NCBI GenBank assembly: GCA_902776565.1
Contig: CACYQN010000007.1
Span: 126,105-190,104 of the forward strand
DNA length: 64,000 bases
Source: an uncultured Bacteroidia bacterium
Lineage (GTDB): Bacteria; Bacteroidota; Bacteroidia; Bacteroidales; ML635J-15
Direction: 5' to 3'
Shown here piece after piece: positions 20,701-29,091 of this stretch (its first letter is position 1; each line of letters begins with the position of its first letter). The notes under the pieces were generated by a model. The model saw only the letters and a list, made by a program, of their open reading frames with translations. It was not told the DNA's origin and searched no databases. A program made the position numbers and the translations under genes.

Positions 20701-22064
20701 ACGAAGAGGAAGGTGGTAATGTTGACATCGTTGTTACCCGTATGGCCGAACTCAAGATTCTCGACCCGGGAACAAAGATTGCATTGGTTAACAAGACATT
20801 GCCATATGGTTCAAGATTGTATTTCAAGAACGGTGACCTCGTTAAGAAGGGCGACAAGATTTGTGAATGGGACCAGTACAATATTGTAATCATTTCCGAA
20901 TATACTGGTAAGCTTGTCTTCGAAGATGTTGTCGAAGGTGTCAACTTCAAGCAGGAAATTGCTCCGCAGACAGGTTTCATCGAGAGGATAATTACCGAAA
21001 CCAAGGATAAGTCCAAGATTCCTGTTGCAAAGATTGTTGACAAGAACAAGGAAGTCCTTGCAGTTTACAACTTGCCTGTAGGCGCACGTCTGATGAAGAA
21101 CGAGAAAGACCAGATTCTGGCAGGTGACATCCTCATCAAGATGCCGAAGGTTGTAGGTAAGGGTGGTGATATCACGGGAGGTTTGCCACGTGTAACCGAG
21201 TTGTTCGAGGCTCGTAACCCATCCAACCCTGCTGTTGTATCCGAAATTGACGGTGTTGTCCAGTTCGGTAAGGTTAAGCGTGGTAACCGCGAAATCGAAA
21301 TTGTTCCGAAGGAAGGCAACTCGAAGAAATACTTGGTTCCGCTGTCAAAGCAGATACTTGTTCAGCCGAACGACTACATCAAGGCTGGTACTCCGCTTAT
21401 CGATGGTGCTATCACTCCATCCGACATCCTTGCTATAAAGGGTCCGACCGCAGTTCAGGAATATCTTGTAAACGAAATTCAGGATGTTTACCGTCTGCAG
21501 GGTGTTAAGATTAACAACAAGCACTTCGAAGTTATCGTACGCCAGATGATGAGAAAGGTTCTCGTAGAAGACCCAGGTGACACCCAGTTCCTCGAGAATC
21601 AGGTTGTTGACAAGTGGGAATTCAGGCAGGAAAACGACTCTATCTTCGACAAGAAGGTAGTCGTTGACGCTGGCGATTCGGAGAACTTCACCGCAGGTCA
21701 GATAGTTTCTTACCGCAGACTCCGCGATGAAAATTCAATGTTGAAGCGTAAGGACAAGAAGTTGGTTGAGGCACGTCCAGCAATTCCAGCAACATCAAGC
21801 CAGGTATTGCAGGGTATCACCAAGGCTGCTTTGCAGACATCGAGCTTCATGTCGGCTGCATCATTCCAGGAAACCACAAAGGTATTGAACGAGGCTGCTA
21901 TCCGCGCTAAGGAAGATACTCTCGAAGGTATGAAGGAAAACGTAATCGTGGGTCACTTGATTCCAGCAGGAACAGGTCTGCGCGAATTCCAGAGCTTGCG
22001 CGTATGCAACAAGGCCGAAGTTGCTCCTTACCTTGAAACTATGGAACAAAACAATGAAATTTAA
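17793..22064 (+). CDS. rpoC: RNA polymerase beta' subunit
   Basis: The protein has 1423 residues. The N-terminal zinc site (CHCGKYKRI and CDRCGVEV) lies near residue 68. The catalytic magnesium loop NADFDGD is at about 470-476. The bridge-helix/trigger-loop region includes [18 protein letters not shown], and the second zinc cluster is around [13 protein letters not shown]. It ends soon after [11 protein letters not shown]. It forms the catalytic core with RpoB and is translated as part of the same unit, followed after 5 bases by the DUF3467 gene. Confidence 0.99.
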   Translation: MAFRKDTKVKTNFTKITVSLASPEEIQDLSSGEVTKPETINYRTYKPERDGLFCERIFGPCKDYECHCGKYKRIRYKGIVCDRCGVEVTEKKVRRERMGHIKLEVPVAHIWYFKTLPNKIGYLLGLPSKKLDAVIYYERYIVLQAGAKAADGVAELDLLTEEEYVQIIDSLPRENQMLEDTDPNKFIAKMGAEAILELLRKIDLDKLSYELRDKAGKETSQQRKAEALKRLNVVEAFRMSKDINKPEWMIVQVIPVIPPELRPLVPLDGGRFATSDLNDLYRRVIIRNNRLRRLLEIKAPEVILRNEKRMLQEAVDSLFDNSRKSSAVKTDANRPLKSLSDSLKGKQGRFRQNLLGKRVDFSARSVIVVGPELHMHECGLPKDMAAELYKPFVIRKLMERGIVKTVKSAKKIVERKDPVVWDILENVMKGHPILLNRAPTLHRLGIQAFQPKLIEGKAIQLHPLVCTAFNADFDGDQMAVHLPLGNAAVMEAQILMLASHNILNPANGAPITVPSQDMVLGLYYITKERTGEQGEGQTFYGPQEVIIAYNEGKLGLHAKIKVKHHDVDENGNFIEHIIETTTGRVLFNQVVPKEYGYINQLLTKKSLRDIIGNLINKCGTATTARFLDDIKNMGYYNAFIGGLSFNLDNVIVPDEKAQLIQDGYDQVDEIMFNFSNGFITDTERYNQVIDVWTNVNAKLSIAVMKKLSTDDQGFNSVYMMLDSGARGSKEQISQLCGMRGLMAKPQKSGTGASEIIENPILANFKEGLSILEYFISSHGARKGLADTALKTADAGYLTRRLVDVAHDVIITEEDCGTLRGLEVSELRKDDGELIESLYDRILGRISVHDVFHPQTNELIVASGEEITEDIAKIIADSPIEKVEIRSVLTCESHRGVCAKCYGRNLATHRMVQKGEAVGVIAAQSIGEPGTQLTLRTFHSGGIAGNIASESTITAKYDGILEIDELRTVSHEEEGGNVDIVVTRMAELKILDPGTKIALVNKTLPYGSRLYFKNGDLVKKGDKICEWDQYNIVIISEYTGKLVFEDVVEGVNFKQEIAPQTGFIERIITETKDKSKIPVAKIVDKNKEVLAVYNLPVGARLMKNEKDQILAGDILIKMPKVVGKGGDITGGLPRVTELFEARNPSNPAVVSEIDGVVQFGKVKRGNREIEIVPKEGNSKKYLVPLSKQILVQPNDYIKAGTPLIDGAITPSDILAIKGPTAVQEYLVNEIQDVYRLQGVKINNKHFEVIVRQMMRKVLVEDPGDTQFLENQVVDKWEFRQENDSIFDKKVVVDAGDSENFTAGQIVSYRRLRDENSMLKRKDKKLVEARPAIPATSSQVLQGITKAALQTSSFMSAASFQETTKVLNEAAIRAKEDTLEGMKENVIVGHLIPAGTGLREFQSLRVCNKAEVAPYLETMEQNNEI

Positions 22065-22069
22065 TAGCT

Positions 22070-22372
22070 ATGGCAGAGAATAACAACCAGTTGAACATTG
22101 AATTGGACGATACAATAGCACAGGGTACATACGCAAACCTTGCTGTAATAACCCACTCGTCATCGGAATTTATACTTGACTTCGTAAGGGTTATGCCCGG
22201 TGTGCCAAAGTCGAAGGTGCAGTCGAGGATAATACTTACTCCCGAACATGCAAAGAGACTTTTGCGAGCATTGCAGGACAATATCCAGAAGTTCGAGTCT
22301 AATTATGGCCAGATAGAAATTCAATCTTCAAAGTTGCCGATGAATTTCGGAGGCAATACTGCAAAGGCATAA
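22070..22372 (+). CDS. DUF3467 family small protein
   Basis: The protein has 100 residues. The core YANLAVITHSSSEFILDFV, VMPGVPKSKVQSRIILTPEH and AKRLLRALQDNIQKFE is that of DUF3467, common in Bacteroidetes directly after rpoC. The start lies 5 bases beyond the rpoC stop, so it is translationally linked to the polymerase operon. A strong terminator 19 bases downstream ends the operon. Its function is not established; position and conservation suggest a role linked to transcription, but that is inference. Confidence 0.9.
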   Translation: MAENNNQLNIELDDTIAQGTYANLAVITHSSSEFILDFVRVMPGVPKSKVQSRIILTPEHAKRLLRALQDNIQKFESNYGQIEIQSSKLPMNFGGNTAKA

Positions 22373-22390
22373 ATATTCATTTTTATAGGT

Positions 22391-22422
22391 AAAAAAGGAG
22401 AATGATTAGTTCTCCTTTTTTT
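22391..22422 (+). terminator. Rho-independent terminator of the rpoBC operon
   Basis: AAAAAAGGAGAA, a 7-base loop, then TTCTCC running into seven T residues. Confidence 0.9.
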
Positions 22423-22533
22423 GTTTATTCAATTTGTTTTATTCACATCCCCAATTTGATAACATCCTCTCCCCTACTGTCAGCCATTGCAAAAAATTGA
22501 CTATACTCGCAGATTGACAAAAAATTTTGTAAG

Positions 22534-23883
22534 ATGAGAATACATTTCATAGCAATTGGTGGTGCTGCAATGCACAACCTCGCAATAGCACTACACAAAA
22601 AGGGTTATAACGTAACCGGTTCCGACGATGAGATATTTGAACCTTCGCGTTCACGCCTCGAAGCCTGCGGACTTTTGCCAAAAGATTTCGGCTGGCATCC
22701 CGAAAACATAACCAACGACATTGACATTGTAATATTAGGAATGCATGCACGCAAGGATAATCCAGAACTTGTTAGAGCTCAGGAACTAGGACTGAAAATA
22801 TGCTCCTACCCTGAATATCTATACGAGCAGACAAAGTCGAAAATGCGCGTCGTAATCGGAGGAAGTCACGGCAAGACAACCATAACCTCAATGATTATGC
22901 ATGTACTGAAAAATGCAAATCTCGGATTCGACTACATGGTTGGAGCAAACATCAAGGGTTTCGACACAATGGTAAACCTCGAGGACAAGAACCATGTGGC
23001 AATTTTCGAGGGCGATGAATACCTGTCATCACCAATAGACCTAACGCCAAAATTCCACTGGTATAAGCCGCATATCGCCGTACTCACTGGAATTGCATGG
23101 GACCACATCAATGTTTTCCCGACTTTTCCTAAATATGTCGAGCAGTTTGAAATCTTTGTGAAATCGATTCAGTACGGCGGAAACCTTTTCTGGTATGAAG
23201 GCGACGAAAACCTGAAGAAAATCAGCCGAATAAACCACGACATAAAGTCGGAATCCTATGGAAAAATCGACATCGTTGAGGAAGACGGAAAGTACTGCGT
23301 TGTGCGTGGTGACAAGAAATATGTGCTAAACGTTTTCGGCGACCACAACTTTCAAAACATCAACGCTGCATACAAGGTTTGCGAAAAATTAGGCATAAAG
23401 GATGACATCTTTTGGTCGGCAATGGAAACCTTCGAAGGTGCAGCAAAACGCTTGCAATTGGTAAAGGAAACCAATGATTCGGCATTTTACATCGACTTTG
23501 CTCACGCACCAAGTAAACTGAAAGCCACCGTAAATGCCCTAAAACAAAAATATCCGAAACGCAAACTCATCGCCTGTATTGAACTTCACACTTTCAGCAG
23601 CCTGCAGAAGAATTTCATTCCGCAGTACAACGGTGCGATGGACAAGGCCGACACAGCCATCGTCTATTACAACCGTGAAGTTCTGAAGCACAAACAGTTG
23701 CCAGACATTCCAGAAGAATACGTAAAGGAAAGTTTCGGGGGAAACGTAACCGTATATACCGACACCAACAAGTTGCAGGACTACCTCCGCTCAACCGACT
23801 GCCACGGCACCAACTACCTGATGATGAGCAGCGGAAACTTCAATGGCGTTGACTTCAAGAAACTTGCCGACGAGATAATATAA
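22534..23883 (+). CDS. mpl: Mpl-type UDP-N-acetylmuramate:tripeptide ligase (peptidoglycan recycling)
   Basis: The protein has 449 residues of the Mur ligase superfamily. The N-terminal Rossmann-like start MRIHFIAIGGAAMHNLA and TGSDDEIFEPSRSRLE bind the UDP sugar. The ATP-loop GGSHGKTTITSM begins near residue 108. The central domain has IFEGDEYLSSPIDL and TGIAWDHINVFPTF. The C-terminal domain has DFAHAPSKLKATV. The pattern FEGDEY and the early AAMHNLA fit Mpl rather than MurC. Mpl joins recycled L-Ala-gamma-D-Glu-meso-DAP peptide to UDP-MurNAc. It stands alone, bounded by terminators on both sides. Confidence 0.88.
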   Translation: MRIHFIAIGGAAMHNLAIALHKKGYNVTGSDDEIFEPSRSRLEACGLLPKDFGWHPENITNDIDIVILGMHARKDNPELVRAQELGLKICSYPEYLYEQTKSKMRVVIGGSHGKTTITSMIMHVLKNANLGFDYMVGANIKGFDTMVNLEDKNHVAIFEGDEYLSSPIDLTPKFHWYKPHIAVLTGIAWDHINVFPTFPKYVEQFEIFVKSIQYGGNLFWYEGDENLKKISRINHDIKSESYGKIDIVEEDGKYCVVRGDKKYVLNVFGDHNFQNINAAYKVCEKLGIKDDIFWSAMETFEGAAKRLQLVKETNDSAFYIDFAHAPSKLKATVNALKQKYPKRKLIACIELHTFSSLQKNFIPQYNGAMDKADTAIVYYNREVLKHKQLPDIPEEYVKESFGGNVTVYTDTNKLQDYLRSTDCHGTNYLMMSSGNFNGVDFKKLADEII

Positions 23884-23901
23884 GACAAACGAGTAATTTA
23901 C

Positions 23902-23931
23902 AAAAAGCGGTTCTCAGACCGCTTTTTATTT
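23902..23931 (+). terminator. Terminator after mpl
   Basis: AAAAAGCGGT, loop TCTCAG, ACCGCTTTTT form a symmetrical stem with an A-run and a T-run, so it could also serve the minus strand. The plsC operon comes in from the other side and ends at 24019. Confidence 0.85.
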
Positions 23932-24018
23932 AATTGTTCGTTCCAGAAGTTCACTCTCACAAGCTCCTAATATAAACCTTTCAAATCAAACTCCACAACC
24001 ATTGAAACGGATATAGAC

Positions 24019-24888
24019 TTATCCTACTTCCGGCCACGGATTTTCCTCTATTCCAGCCATCTGCTCCATATTCTTATGCGCAATAGTACAGACTCGAATA
24101 AGTTCCTCCTTTCGGTTTGCGCTCTTGTCGAAAAATATAGGTTCGCCGATATGCAAGGTCATGCAGGGTGTATTTTTTGAACCGAACAGCCGATACAATC
24201 CTTTCCGTTCGCGGTAGCTATATACCATTGGAATAACGGGAATATCATACTTGTATGCCATTGAGAACGCTCCGGTTCTAAACGGACGAATCGGCACGTA
24301 CATGTTCCATCGTACAGATTCCGGAAATATCAGGAACCATTCCTTGCGCCTGTGGTATTCGTCGAACGCCTCGTTGAACTTGGCAATGCCTCCGCGTGTC
24401 TCGGGAATAGGAATGCCTCCGACGTGACGCATAAACCAGCCGTTCTTACCGTTGAAATGCTTGGCAAACATCGGTATTCTCAATGTACTGAACTTTTTAA
24501 CTGCCTGATTTACCCCAAATGCATCAAAAATAAAAACGTGATTGCACACACACATCGCTCCATCTTTCAGTTCCTTGCGATACTTACGGAGATTTTCTTT
24601 CCCTTTTATCCTTATGCCAAAATGAAAACGGTTCCAAAAAGCAACAAGTACCCACTTAACAAAAAATCCCAGTATGCCATTCAACTTGAAACTCAATGAA
24701 TTGTCTATATATGGATAAGTTTCGTCGAACTGATATTTTCCTTGCGACGAATCCTCCACTTCCACTTTCAGCAGACGGCGAGCCGGGTCGTCCTTGGGAT
24801 AATCGATGCCCACATCGGGGATATAAACGCCTTCCTTAACCTTGAATGTGCCGTATTCCATGCCTTTGTTTAATTTTTTGAACGACAA
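24019..24888 (-). CDS. PlsC-like 1-acylglycerol-3-phosphate acyltransferase
   Basis: The protein has 289 residues. The acyltransferase core has the HX4D motif in CNHVFIFDAFG near residue 115. A variant of the PEG block follows (FPESVRWNMYVPIRPFRTGA), and the acceptor-side motif IPVIPMVYSYRE is near 230. An unusual 60-residue N-terminal part (MEYGTFKVKEGVYIPDVGID) precedes it. It probably acylates a lysolipid at the inner membrane; whether the acceptor is lysophosphatidate or another lipid cannot be read from sequence. It is the last gene of a four-gene minus-strand operon with gaps of 2, 8 and 11 bases. Confidence 0.82.
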   Translation of the reverse strand: MSFKKLNKGMEYGTFKVKEGVYIPDVGIDYPKDDPARRLLKVEVEDSSQGKYQFDETYPYIDNSLSFKLNGILGFFVKWVLVAFWNRFHFGIRIKGKENLRKYRKELKDGAMCVCNHVFIFDAFGVNQAVKKFSTLRIPMFAKHFNGKNGWFMRHVGGIPIPETRGGIAKFNEAFDEYHRRKEWFLIFPESVRWNMYVPIRPFRTGAFSMAYKYDIPVIPMVYSYRERKGLYRLFGSKNTPCMTLHIGEPIFFDKSANRKEELIRVCTIAHKNMEQMAGIEENPWPEVG

Positions 24889-24899
24889 AAATAAGAAAA

Positions 24900-25346
24900 T
24901 TATGGCACTATTCTGATTTCTCTTTTTTCTTCAATGCTAAATATTGCCTTCTGTCGGTTTTTTAGTCCAAATTTTATGGCATCCTCTAGCGAATCTTCGG
25001 GGAAAAGTCGGGTGCTGTCGAAATAATATAGACTGTCGGCAGTGTCGAGCCATCCGCCTACATAGCCATCGTGCCGTATTGCGTGTCTGACAACGCGATT
25101 CAAATTTTTGCGCGAGTGACAACCCTGCGTGGCGTAATACGAAACAGCAATACCTTCGGTTGGCTCGGTCATGGTACGAACGTCGAGAGTAAAACCATCG
25201 GGATGACTTTGGCTATAAGTCCAGATTTTGTCAGACAAGACCTTAACTTTGCTATTATCAGCAAGGTTACTGCTGGTTGTGCAGGATGTTTGCAGAACAC
25301 AACAAAGGGAAAATGCAAATAACAGAGCTAAAAGCCGAACCTTCAT
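24900..25346 (-). CDS. Small putative lipoprotein, function unknown
   Basis: The start is taken at MKVRLLALLFAFSLCC (ATG 25346); ATG 25352, two codons earlier, is also possible. Longer frames run into the GNAT gene. The protein has 148 residues. The signal ends VLQTSC, an acceptable lipobox with Cys near residue 20. The mature part (KIWTYSQSHPDGFTLDVRTM, AVSYYATQGCHSRKNLNRVV, YVGGWLDTADSLYYFDS) has no family I recognise with certainty. It lies between an acetyltransferase and an acyltransferase in a tight operon. Confidence 0.72.
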   Translation of the reverse strand: MKVRLLALLFAFSLCCVLQTSCTTSSNLADNSKVKVLSDKIWTYSQSHPDGFTLDVRTMTEPTEGIAVSYYATQGCHSRKNLNRVVRHAIRHDGYVGGWLDTADSLYYFDSTRLFPEDSLEDAIKFGLKNRQKAIFSIEEKREIRIVP

Positions 25347-25354
25347 AATCATCG

Positions 25355-25879
25355 TTATTTTTTCAGTTCCAACCTCAGCACCCGAATCGGCTTGTTCTTG
25401 CCTTGATACTGGTTTTCGTCGATGCAAATTTCGCCTGTCGGCACGAATCCGCATTTTTCCATCACGCGCCCCGAAGCAGGATTATCGACAAAATGTCCGC
25501 TTATAAGCGACTTGATATCAGTTGTTTGACGAATATGGTCAAGCATAAGTCGTAGGGCTTCGGTACAAATACCTTGGTTCCAGTATGGTTTCCCCACCCA
25601 ATAGCCGATAAGCGGTTCGCCGTCGCGTGCCGGCAGATTGCATTGGCACGAAGGTCCATAGCCCATTGCACCGATGGCTTCGCCAGTAGCTTTTAATTCG
25701 ATAGCCCAGGTGTTTGTGACATTGTTGAACACCGTGCGGATAATTTCAAGGCTTTCTTCGACGCTTTTGTGCGGTGGCCAGCCTGCACGCAGACCTACAT
25801 CGGGGTCGGAGGCATATTTGAAAAGCGCTTCGGCATCGCTGTCGCACCACGGACGAAGTATGATTCTTTCGGTTTCCAT
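25355..25879 (-). CDS. GNAT-family N-acetyltransferase (RimJ/RimL-like)
   Basis: The start is METERIILRPWCDSDAEALF, chosen because the preceding gene stops 2 bases upstream. The protein has 174 residues. The fold follows acetyltransf_3: an N-terminal RLRPW-type strand, IGAMGYGPS, EPLIGYWVGKPYWNQGICTE as the acetyl-CoA pyrophosphate loop, and NPASGRVMEKCGFVPTGE near the end. The family acetylates N-terminal residues or small molecules; the substrate is not predictable here. Confidence 0.88.
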   Translation of the reverse strand: METERIILRPWCDSDAEALFKYASDPDVGLRAGWPPHKSVEESLEIIRTVFNNVTNTWAIELKATGEAIGAMGYGPSCQCNLPARDGEPLIGYWVGKPYWNQGICTEALRLMLDHIRQTTDIKSLISGHFVDNPASGRVMEKCGFVPTGEICIDENQYQGKNKPIRVLRLELKK

Positions 25880-25881
25880 AA

Positions 25882-26406
25882 CTATTCGCGATAAAATTCC
25901 CATTTGTCGGTGTGACCGTCCTTGTATGTGTAACTCCATACTAACTCCTTGTCGGTAAGCGTATCAAGATGGAACTTTATTTCGCGTGCTATTCCGCCAC
26001 GAACTCCCTCTACAGTCTTTTGCGCCAATTCTCTTGATAGTTCCTCGTTGCAATCCTCGCAAGTGCTTTCTACAAGTTCCATACGGAAACTTTCCTCAAC
26101 GCCAGCAAAATAAAAATCTTCGCCTTCCACGCGCCAGATGCTCGGACTTACATAATTGAATACCCAAGTCGCCTTGCCACCGTCGTTGAAAGTCATCACA
26201 TACACCTGACGGGCAGAATCTAAAGCCGTGCTGTCGGCGTAGAAATCCATAGTGCCAGTTTCGTGGACATCAATATTTCCCTCATCGATGTCGTAGTTCC
26301 AGCCATGCTGATAGGTGTAGTGACCTTCAACCTGCACATCTCTTTGTGTATTCTTGCACGAAACCACGGCAATAGCAGTCAATAATACCAATAAAATCCT
26401 TCTCAT
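25882..26406 (-). CDS. Putative lipoprotein, function unknown
   Basis: The start is MRRILLVLLTAIAVVSC, a textbook lipoprotein signal with Cys at residue 17. The protein has 174 residues. The mature part (VEGHYTYQHGWNYDIDEGNI, DFYADSTALDSARQVYVMTF, YVSPSIWRVEGEDFYFAG, EFYRE) looks like a small beta barrel or lipocalin-like fold, but I cannot assign a family. It is the first gene of the four-gene operon. A promoter-like TATTTTTG lies on the minus strand at 26429-26422, just upstream of the start. Confidence 0.78.
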   Translation of the reverse strand: MRRILLVLLTAIAVVSCKNTQRDVQVEGHYTYQHGWNYDIDEGNIDVHETGTMDFYADSTALDSARQVYVMTFNDGGKATWVFNYVSPSIWRVEGEDFYFAGVEESFRMELVESTCEDCNEELSRELAQKTVEGVRGGIAREIKFHLDTLTDKELVWSYTYKDGHTDKWEFYRE

Positions 26407-26439
26407 ATCTGAAATTTGTTGCAAAAATAAAGAAAATTA

Positions 26440-26485
26440 TAATGCCAAATTAAATCGTAAATCGTCAATCAAAAATCGAAAATAA
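26440..26485. repeat. Short CGTAAATC-type direct repeats
   Basis: AAATCGTAAATCGTCAATCAAAAATCG shows three to four imperfect copies of a 7-8 base word (AAATCGT). The same word recurs at 51595-51660 and, as the reverse complement, near 2620 and 62668. Confidence 0.55.
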
Positions 26486-26525
26486 CTTTTATCTTTGTCT
26501 CACTAATTTTAAAAGGTAATATGCT

Positions 26526-27188
26526 ATGGCAGATCAAAGACTAGAAGAGTATCGCGCATACTACGATGCACGCACAGAACGATACGCAAACAACCCTCTG
26601 ATGAAACATTCATACGAGGCTGAAAAAAAATTGAGAGACTTGTTCTACCGCTACGACAATCTCGATGAAATTGGACAAAACCTAGGCCGGCTTAACACCG
26701 ACTGCGCTTTCGCCACATGGCGCGACCAGTACGAAATGGAAAGCGAATACTACGAGAGCGTTCAGGAGCCGATACGCAAGAAAGGCGCCGACCAGATACT
26801 TGCCGAACTCGACAGGCAAAGCGAACTCTTGGACATGATGAACAAAGTAAACGACCTTACAAATAAAAACAGTGTCGAAATTACTGCCGACGAAGCCAAC
26901 GGCAAAGCTTTGATGGAAAACTGGAAACAACTCGACAAAATAGATATTTACACCAAGGCCGTTGTTCCTGCAAAATACAAACCCGACATGCAGAAAGTTG
27001 TTGACGATGAAAAAGAATCCATCATCAAATCGCGCGAAAGCGTAGAGAAAACCATTGGCGACTGGGTTGAAGGATGGCGCATGAAACCGGAAATCACTCT
27101 CGAATACAGATACCGCCACATAATGCCCTACAGCGACCAAGAAATTGATGAGCACCTCAAGAAATTCAAAAACATTATTAACCGATAA
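26526..27188 (+). CDS. Unrecognised alpha-helical protein (cassette gene 1)
   Basis: The protein has 220 residues with no signal peptide and no membrane span, so it is probably cytoplasmic. It is highly charged and helical, with coiled-coil tendency at about residues 25-45 and 85-120 (ADQILAELDRQSELLDMMNK). A short segment AVVPAKYKPDMQKVVDDEKE is the only proline-rich break. I recognise no family. A purine-rich leader AAAAGGTAAT precedes the ATG, and a TATCTTTG element is at 26490-26497. It is followed after 15 bases by a second gene of similar character with a good AGGAGG, so the two form an operon. Confidence 0.8.
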   Translation: MADQRLEEYRAYYDARTERYANNPLMKHSYEAEKKLRDLFYRYDNLDEIGQNLGRLNTDCAFATWRDQYEMESEYYESVQEPIRKKGADQILAELDRQSELLDMMNKVNDLTNKNSVEITADEANGKALMENWKQLDKIDIYTKAVVPAKYKPDMQKVVDDEKESIIKSRESVEKTIGDWVEGWRMKPEITLEYRYRHIMPYSDQEIDEHLKKFKNIINR

Positions 27189-27203
27189 AAGGAGGAACAA
27201 GAT

Positions 27204-28625
27204 ATGGCAGTAGATAAAAGTTTACTCGATGCAATAACCGGCGGATACAAGTTCTATCTCGACGATATGAAGAGCAAGAACATCACTGGACAGTACTATG
27301 ACGAAGTCGAAAGACTTTTCAAGCGCATAGAGGAACTCGGCGAAGAATGCTCCGACATGAACGAACTGTACGCCAAGATGCAGAACGAAAACATCACCGT
27401 AAAGATGTCCGACGCCTACACCCGCGCACTTACCGAAGAAGGCAACAAGAACTATATGCCACAAAACGGAGAAGTTCCCGACGACAGCCAGATGTTCAAG
27501 AACACTGTCGATGCAATGCGGAATTGCATTAAGGCTCTGCGCGACAACTTCGACAACTTGCTGGAAAAGGCAACCGAATCGGGACGCATGAGAATGATGG
27601 TGGAAAACAATCCCGAAACACTAATAAAAAGTATCGAGGACATGATAGCCGTATCGGAGGAACCAGGCATGACATACGCCAACTTCCTGCGCATACAAAT
27701 AGAACGCGGTCTTGACAAAGCAGCCGATGGCATTGTAACTCGCGATTTCATTAAAAGCATTATTGAAAGCAAGAGTGCCGTCATGGAACCCGAAATTGAA
27801 ATCAAAGTTTGGGAAGAAAAACTTGACGAATACAACAAAGAAGCCTCAAAAAATAAGTTCAATACTGTTGACATACATGTTTGGGACCTCATCTCCGACA
27901 GAATAGAAAGGAAATACAGACCCGAAATAATAAGGCACGAATGCATATTCGAAATTTTCAAACAGATAGTCTATGATTTGAACTATTGGACTTTATCGTA
28001 TTGCTTTTCCTTCGCTCCATCTGAAGTAGCTCCTTGGGACTTCATGCCATACGAAAAAGCGGTTGAGGATATGATAAAAGTCGAGCACATTATGCCTGGC
28101 ATAATATACGAACGAGAAAAACTACTTTTCCGTTACTTTGGACTAAGGCTCAAGGATATTGTAAAGGACGCTTATTACTTGAACCATATTAAATCCAACG
28201 CTATAACCCACTCTCAGGATATTGTTGAGTTTCTACTGCTTGAAGTATATCCGCAATGCAAGCCGTTCTGCTCCCTGACACAGGATTTGATTGACAAAAG
28301 AACCTCATTACATAAAGAAAAAAAGGAATTCAATCCTGATATGAAGGAATATTATTTAAGATTCAAAAGATTCTGCAATTCAAAATATGGGGAAGAATGG
28401 ATGGAAAAATTCCTTAAAGAACAAGGACTTTCCGAGAATCTAGAATATTGCAGCAATTCAAAACATTGGACCCTTGAAGAATTCATAATGAATATTGACA
28501 GCAAAATGATAGTACACGACCTAGACGAGGTATTTGTGGAAAATTCCACATCGAGCAAGGTCGAAGAGGCAACCAATACTTTGAAGGAAAAAGCTGGAGG
28601 TTTGTTCTCGTTCTTCAAACGATAG
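27204..28625 (+). CDS. Unrecognised alpha-helical protein (cassette gene 2)
   Basis: The protein has 473 residues with no signal peptide. A clear Shine-Dalgarno (AAAGGAGGAAC) stands before the ATG, unusual for this window. The first 90 residues (YYDEVERLFKRIEELGEECS) resemble in style the helical first gene of the pair. The middle is mixed (NYWTLSYCFSFAPSEVAPWD, IIYEREKLLFRYFGLRLKDI). The C-terminus ends EKAGGLFSFFKR, a short amphipathic tail that could touch a membrane or a partner. The second half is visibly more AT-rich than the first. No enzyme motif or family is recognised. Confidence 0.8.
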   Translation: MAVDKSLLDAITGGYKFYLDDMKSKNITGQYYDEVERLFKRIEELGEECSDMNELYAKMQNENITVKMSDAYTRALTEEGNKNYMPQNGEVPDDSQMFKNTVDAMRNCIKALRDNFDNLLEKATESGRMRMMVENNPETLIKSIEDMIAVSEEPGMTYANFLRIQIERGLDKAADGIVTRDFIKSIIESKSAVMEPEIEIKVWEEKLDEYNKEASKNKFNTVDIHVWDLISDRIERKYRPEIIRHECIFEIFKQIVYDLNYWTLSYCFSFAPSEVAPWDFMPYEKAVEDMIKVEHIMPGIIYEREKLLFRYFGLRLKDIVKDAYYLNHIKSNAITHSQDIVEFLLLEVYPQCKPFCSLTQDLIDKRTSLHKEKKEFNPDMKEYYLRFKRFCNSKYGEEWMEKFLKEQGLSENLEYCSNSKHWTLEEFIMNIDSKMIVHDLDEVFVENSTSSKVEEATNTLKEKAGGLFSFFKR

Positions 28626-28632
28626 AAACATA

Positions 28633-28687
28633 AAAAGCGGAAACTGTCATTCTGAACTTGTTTCAGAATCTGGTTTCCGTTTTTTTT
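28633..28687 (+). terminator. Terminator of the unknown two-gene cassette
   Basis: AAAAAGCGGAAAC and GTTTCCGTTTTTTT form the outer stem, with an inner ATTCTGAA/TTTCAGAAT stem; a T-run follows. Confidence 0.85.
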
Positions 28688-28701
28688 GACACAAAAAACA
28701 T

Positions 28702-28732
28702 CTTGTTGAAAAATGCAATTTGCTTACTTTTG
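28702..28732 (+). promoter_or_regulatory. Promoter of tRNA-Ala
   Basis: CTTG at 28702-28705, a 19-base spacer and TACTTTTG at 28725-28732 match the Bacteroidetes consensus. The tRNA starts 16 bases later. Confidence 0.8.
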
Positions 28733-28747
28733 CAATGCAATTGCAAT

Positions 28748-28820
28748 GGGGAATTAGCTCATCTGGTAGAGCGTCAGGTTCGCAATCTGAAGGTGGTCGG
28801 TTCGAGTCCGATATTCTCCA
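28748..28820 (+). tRNA. tRNA-Ala (anticodon CGC)
   Basis: The 73-base cloverleaf has acceptor GGGGAAT/ATTCTCC, which contains the G3-U70 pair that marks alanine tRNAs. The anticodon loop TTCGCAA carries CGC, reading GCG codons. It is a single-gene unit with its own promoter and terminator. Confidence 0.95.
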
Positions 28821-28831
28821 CAAGATTCAAG

Positions 28832-28853
28832 ACAATGCAAAGCATTGTTTTTT
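28832..28853 (+). terminator. Terminator of tRNA-Ala
   Basis: ACAATGC, loop AAA, GCATTGT, then a T-run. Repeat element A begins immediately after the T-run. Confidence 0.85.
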
Positions 28854-28854
28854 C

Positions 28855-29085
28855 TTTGTTGTCCGCTAAAATTTCAACAAAATCACATAAATTAAAGTGT
28901 ATCATATTGTTACATCAACAACAAAAATAGGCAGGCTTGATTTTGGAAAGAATATATCAACCTCGGAGAGGTTGCATATATATAGGAAAATGTATGTGTT
29001 TTGAAGCGTTGGCGCATATTTTTGCTGCGGAATGAAATGGAGCAACGCAAAAATTGTGACAACGTATAATTTAGCGGACAACAAT
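28855..29085. mobile_element. Repeat element A: 231-bp MITE-like element with terminal inverted repeats
   Basis: The ends are inverted copies of about 16 bases: TTTGTTGTCCGCTAAA on the left and TTTAGCGGACAACAAT on the right. The inside aligns along its whole length with element B (44105-44336) read in reverse. Shared parts include the hairpin AACCTCGGAGAGGTT at 28959-28973, the following GCATATATATAGG, a GCGTTGGCGCA word, and a TTTTTGC...GCAAAAA stem. Runs of T lie outside both ends. There is no open frame of note. It is probably a non-autonomous mobile repeat; the mobilising transposase is not in the window. Confidence 0.75.
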
Positions 29086-29091
29086 AGTTTT

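Noticed and set aside
26440..26485. Possible CRISPR-like array of short repeats
   Set aside because: The words are 7-8 bases with no unique spacers of regular length, and no cas gene is present in the window.
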